From contig NZ_FOMH01000001.1 of the NCBI RefSeq assembly GCF_900112575.1, positions 324,543-388,542 of the forward strand: DNA of 64,000 bases. The letters run 5' to 3'. The translations under genes were made by a program, and so were the position numbers. The notes beneath the pieces were generated by a model. That model ran no database searches. It was not told the DNA's origin and saw nothing but the letters and a program-made list of their open reading frames with translations. This stretch comes from Flavobacterium phragmitis (GTDB lineage: Bacteria; Bacteroidota; Bacteroidia; Flavobacteriales; Flavobacteriaceae). Each line of letters starts with the position of its first letter. Position 1 is the stretch's first letter. Shown here in pieces: positions 62,141 to 64,000 of this stretch.

Positions 62141-62211
62141 AAAAAAGGTGGAATCGCTTCCACCTTTTTTGCCCCAAATCTACCATAAACTTAACCTACT
62201 AATGTTATGGT
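62141..62211 (-). ncRNA. Small RNA gene, array copy B
   Basis: Same 71-nt layout as copy A with -7 TACCTTTA (62223-62216). The 5' hairpin and linker are identical to A. The terminator is GGTGGAA, tetraloop GCGA, TTCCACC, six U. The promoter and over 100 bases of upstream DNA are near-identical to copy A. Confidence 0.75.
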
Positions 62212-62488
62212 TTAGTAAAGGTATAGTAGTGATTATTTTGAAAAAAACATTTCGGATGAAAAGTAAGTATATCCGATAAATGGAATATACTTTATAATCT
62301 TGTCCTGTTGAAGGAAAAAATATTTAAGATTATGATTTAAGAGAAGAGAATAAAGAGAAGAGAATAAAGAGAATAGAATAAAGAGAATAGAATAAAGATT
62401 TTAGGTTATAGAAAGAAGGGAAGTTTTTCTTTTAAAGAGACAATCTATATTCTATTTTCTTTATTCTTTTTTCTAAAAAAAAAGAAAT

Positions 62489-62559
62489 AAAAAAGGTGGA
62501 GTCACTTCCACCTTTTTTGCCCCAAATCTACCATAAACTTTACCTACTAATGTTATGGT
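62489..62559 (-). ncRNA. Small RNA gene, array copy C
   Basis: 71 nt, -7 TACATTTA (62571-62564). The 5' hairpin stem is unchanged and one loop base differs (GGTAAAG for GGTTAAG). The terminator is GGTGGA/TCCACC around AGTGAC, six U. The upstream region is partly diverged from A and B. Confidence 0.72.
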
Positions 62560-62673
62560 TTAGTAAATGTATGGCGGATATATTTTTGAAGAAAATTTTT
62601 CAGATAAAAGGTAAGTATTTCCGATGAAGAGAATGTAATGGGTTGTTTTAGAAATATTTGAGTTTGTTCCAAT

Positions 62674-62744
62674 AAAAAAGGTGGAATTGCTTCCACCCTT
62701 TTTGCCCCAAATCTACCATAAACTTAACCTACTAATGTTATGGT
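62674..62744 (-). ncRNA. Small RNA gene, array copy D
   Basis: 71 nt with the best promoter of the array: TTTG (62780-62777), 20 bases, TACTTTTG (62756-62749), a perfect Bacteroidota consensus. The RNA again starts ACCATAAC, with the same hairpin and linker. The terminator is GGTGGAA, tetraloop GCAA, TTCCACC, six U. It is the copy closest to purF and may be the ancestral one. Confidence 0.78.
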
Positions 62745-62844
62745 ATCTCAAAAGTATTGTAGCTTTTCAATTTTACCAAACAAACAGGATGAACGGCAAA
62801 AAAAACCGATGAAATGCACAAATTAACCTTTTATTAATACTTTT

Positions 62845-64000
62845 TTAATAAGCTCGAGCGTCTTTTCCTTCGTAAAAATTCATAAAAGCACGATTTACAA
62901 CTCGATTTCCACCTGGAGTTGGGTAGTCTCCCGTGAAGTACCAGTCACCTAAATTTTTAGGACACGCTTTGTGAAGATCTTCTACGGTTTGGAAAATAAT
63001 TTTCACTTCGGCATTTATTTCTGGTGAGCTTAACATTTCTGCAATTTTATCTGAAATTTCTTCATCAGTAAATTGGCTGTAAATTTCTGTTACATAATTT
63101 ACCACATCTTTATCTGCAAAATTTTCTTGCACTTTACATTTTGCATAGACTTCATCTACAATATGGTAAAGGTTTCTTTCTTTCAATAAAGCTAGTGCTG
63201 CTCTAAAAGCAACTAAACCTTCTAGTTTTGCCATATCAATTCCGTAACAATCAGGGTAACGGATTTGTGGAGCAGATGATACGATTACAATACGTTTTGG
63301 TTTTAAACGATCCATCATTTTAATGATACTCATTTTCAATGTAGTACCACGAACAATACTATCGTCGATAATAACCAAATTGTCTTCTGGTTTGATTACA
63401 CCATACGTAACATCATAAACGTGTGCGACTAAATCATCACGGCTACTGTCTTCAGTAATAAAGGTTCTAAGTTTAGCATCTTTAATTGCTACTTTCTCTG
63501 TACGTATTTTTACAGCTAAAAGTTCCTGAAGAGTTTCGGCAGTAAGTGTATTTCTATTTTCTAGAATATGATTGTTTTTTCTCTGATTTAAGAAATCCTG
63601 AGCCGCTTCAACTAAACCATAAAATGAAGTTTCGGCTGTATTCGGGATATAAGAGAAAACCGTATTATCTGTATCGCTGTCAATTGCTTTAAGTACAGCA
63701 GGTAAGATGAATTTACCTAAGTCTTTACGCTCTTGATAGATTTCGGCATCACTTCCTCTTGAGAAATAAATTCTTTCAAACGAACATGCTTTTTTGACAG
63801 TTGGTTCCAAGATTTGATTCATGGTAACTTTTCCGTTTTTCTTGATGATTAAAGCATTTCCTGGATCAATTTCCTGAACGCTTTCAAAAGGTACATTGAA
63901 TACAGTTTGAATAACAGGTCTTTCAGAAGCTACGACAACTACTTCGTCATCTTGATAAAAATAAGCTGGACGAATTCCGGCAGGATCTCTAAAAACAAAT
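62845..64000 (-). CDS. purF: Amidophosphoribosyltransferase, 5' part outside window
   Basis: The frame continues past the window edge. The internal ATG at 63822 is not the start, because the in-frame sequence upstream (RDPAGIRPAYFYQDDEVVVV) is the conserved N-terminal glutaminase domain. At least 385 codons are present. IYFSRGSDAEIYQERKDLG and the PRPP-binding LVIIDDSIVRGTTLKMS identify PurF. It makes phosphoribosylamine from PRPP and glutamine, the first step of purine synthesis. The small-RNA array lies directly downstream on the same strand. Confidence 0.95.
   Translation of the reverse strand, partial: FVFRDPAGIRPAYFYQDDEVVVVASERPVIQTVFNVPFESVQEIDPGNALIIKKNGKVTMNQILEPTVKKACSFERIYFSRGSDAEIYQERKDLGKFILPAVLKAIDSDTDNTVFSYIPNTAETSFYGLVEAAQDFLNQRKNNHILENRNTLTAETLQELLAVKIRTEKVAIKDAKLRTFITEDSSRDDLVAHVYDVTYGVIKPEDNLVIIDDSIVRGTTLKMSIIKMMDRLKPKRIVIVSSAPQIRYPDCYGIDMAKLEGLVAFRAALALLKERNLYHIVDEVYAKCKVQENFADKDVVNYVTEIYSQFTDEEISDKIAEMLSSPEINAEVKIIFQTVEDLHKACPKNLGDWYFTGDYPTPGGNRVVNRAFMNFYEGKDARAY

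Larger units (their letters stand above)
61813..62744. repeat. Near-tandem array of four small-RNA units
   Basis: Four copies of the 71-nt unit start at 61881, 62211, 62559 and 62744 on the minus strand. Unit spacing is 330, 348 and 185 bases. Units A and B also share over 100 bases of upstream DNA almost exactly, so they arose by recent duplication. The spacers carry AGAATAAAGA-type short repeats (62010-62055 and 62336-62400) paired with ATTCTATTTTCTTTATTCT-like inverted arms. Confidence 0.85.

Noticed and set aside
61811-62744. CRISPR array
   Set aside because: Units are 71 nt with 115-280-base spacers that themselves repeat, and carry promoters and terminators. No cas genes.
62845-63822. 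Complete gene starting at 63822
   Set aside because: The frame upstream of this ATG encodes conserved PurF sequence, so the gene extends beyond the window.

Overview
The window is AT-rich chromosomal DNA from a Bacteroidota of the genus Flavobacterium or a close relative. The evidence is the TAnnTTTG promoter -7 elements, weak Shine-Dalgarno sequences, a flexirubin-type pigment locus with darA/darB, and a tyrosine ammonia-lyase that I recognise as close to the F. johnsoniae enzyme. There is no sign of a plasmid, a prophage or an intact insertion sequence.

Bases 1 to about 32500 hold a flexirubin (aryl-polyene dialkylresorcinol ester) gene cluster, almost all on the minus strand. Tyrosine ammonia-lyase makes the 4-coumarate starter. 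Two acyl carrier proteins, several ketosynthases (one without catalytic residues, one truncated), three hotdog proteins, a FabG-like reductase and a thioesterase build and process the polyene. DarA and DarB make the dialkylresorcinol. Acyltransferases, a glycosyltransferase, an ABC exporter, a LolA-like protein, an MMPL exporter fused to an acyltransferase, and envelope proteins probably assemble and place the pigment. A divergent flavin halogenase-like gene flanks the lyase gene.

Bases 32700-39600 hold a non-phosphorylating deoxy-sugar pathway, most likely for L-fucose: mutarotase, sugar dehydrogenase, UxaA-type dehydratase, second dehydrogenase, diketo-acid hydrolase and an AraC regulator. 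Bases 39800-46400 hold galactose genes (galM-galK-galT), a divergent GntR-type regulator and an SSS sugar symporter. Bases 46477-55000 hold an L-arabinose locus: a Nudix-like AraR regulator, GH51 arabinofuranosidase, araB-araD-araA and a lipoprotein aldose epimerase. A 19-bp palindrome, AARTGT-N7-ACAYTT, lies before araR, before the GH51 gene, twice before araB, and before the SSS symporter. This ties the symporter to arabinose rather than galactose.

Bases 55300-64000 are mostly housekeeping: OsmC, a large secreted unknown protein, tRNA-Leu(CAA), prs, ribosomal protein L25, pth, superoxide dismutase and the 3' part of purF. Between sod and purF lie four near-tandem copies of a 71-nt minus-strand small-RNA gene. 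Each has its own flavobacterial promoter, a conserved 5' hairpin and a terminator hairpin with a compensatory base-pair change and GNRA loops. This is the most striking signal I found that known features do not explain.

Intergenic spaces are rich in nested inverted repeats of several families.
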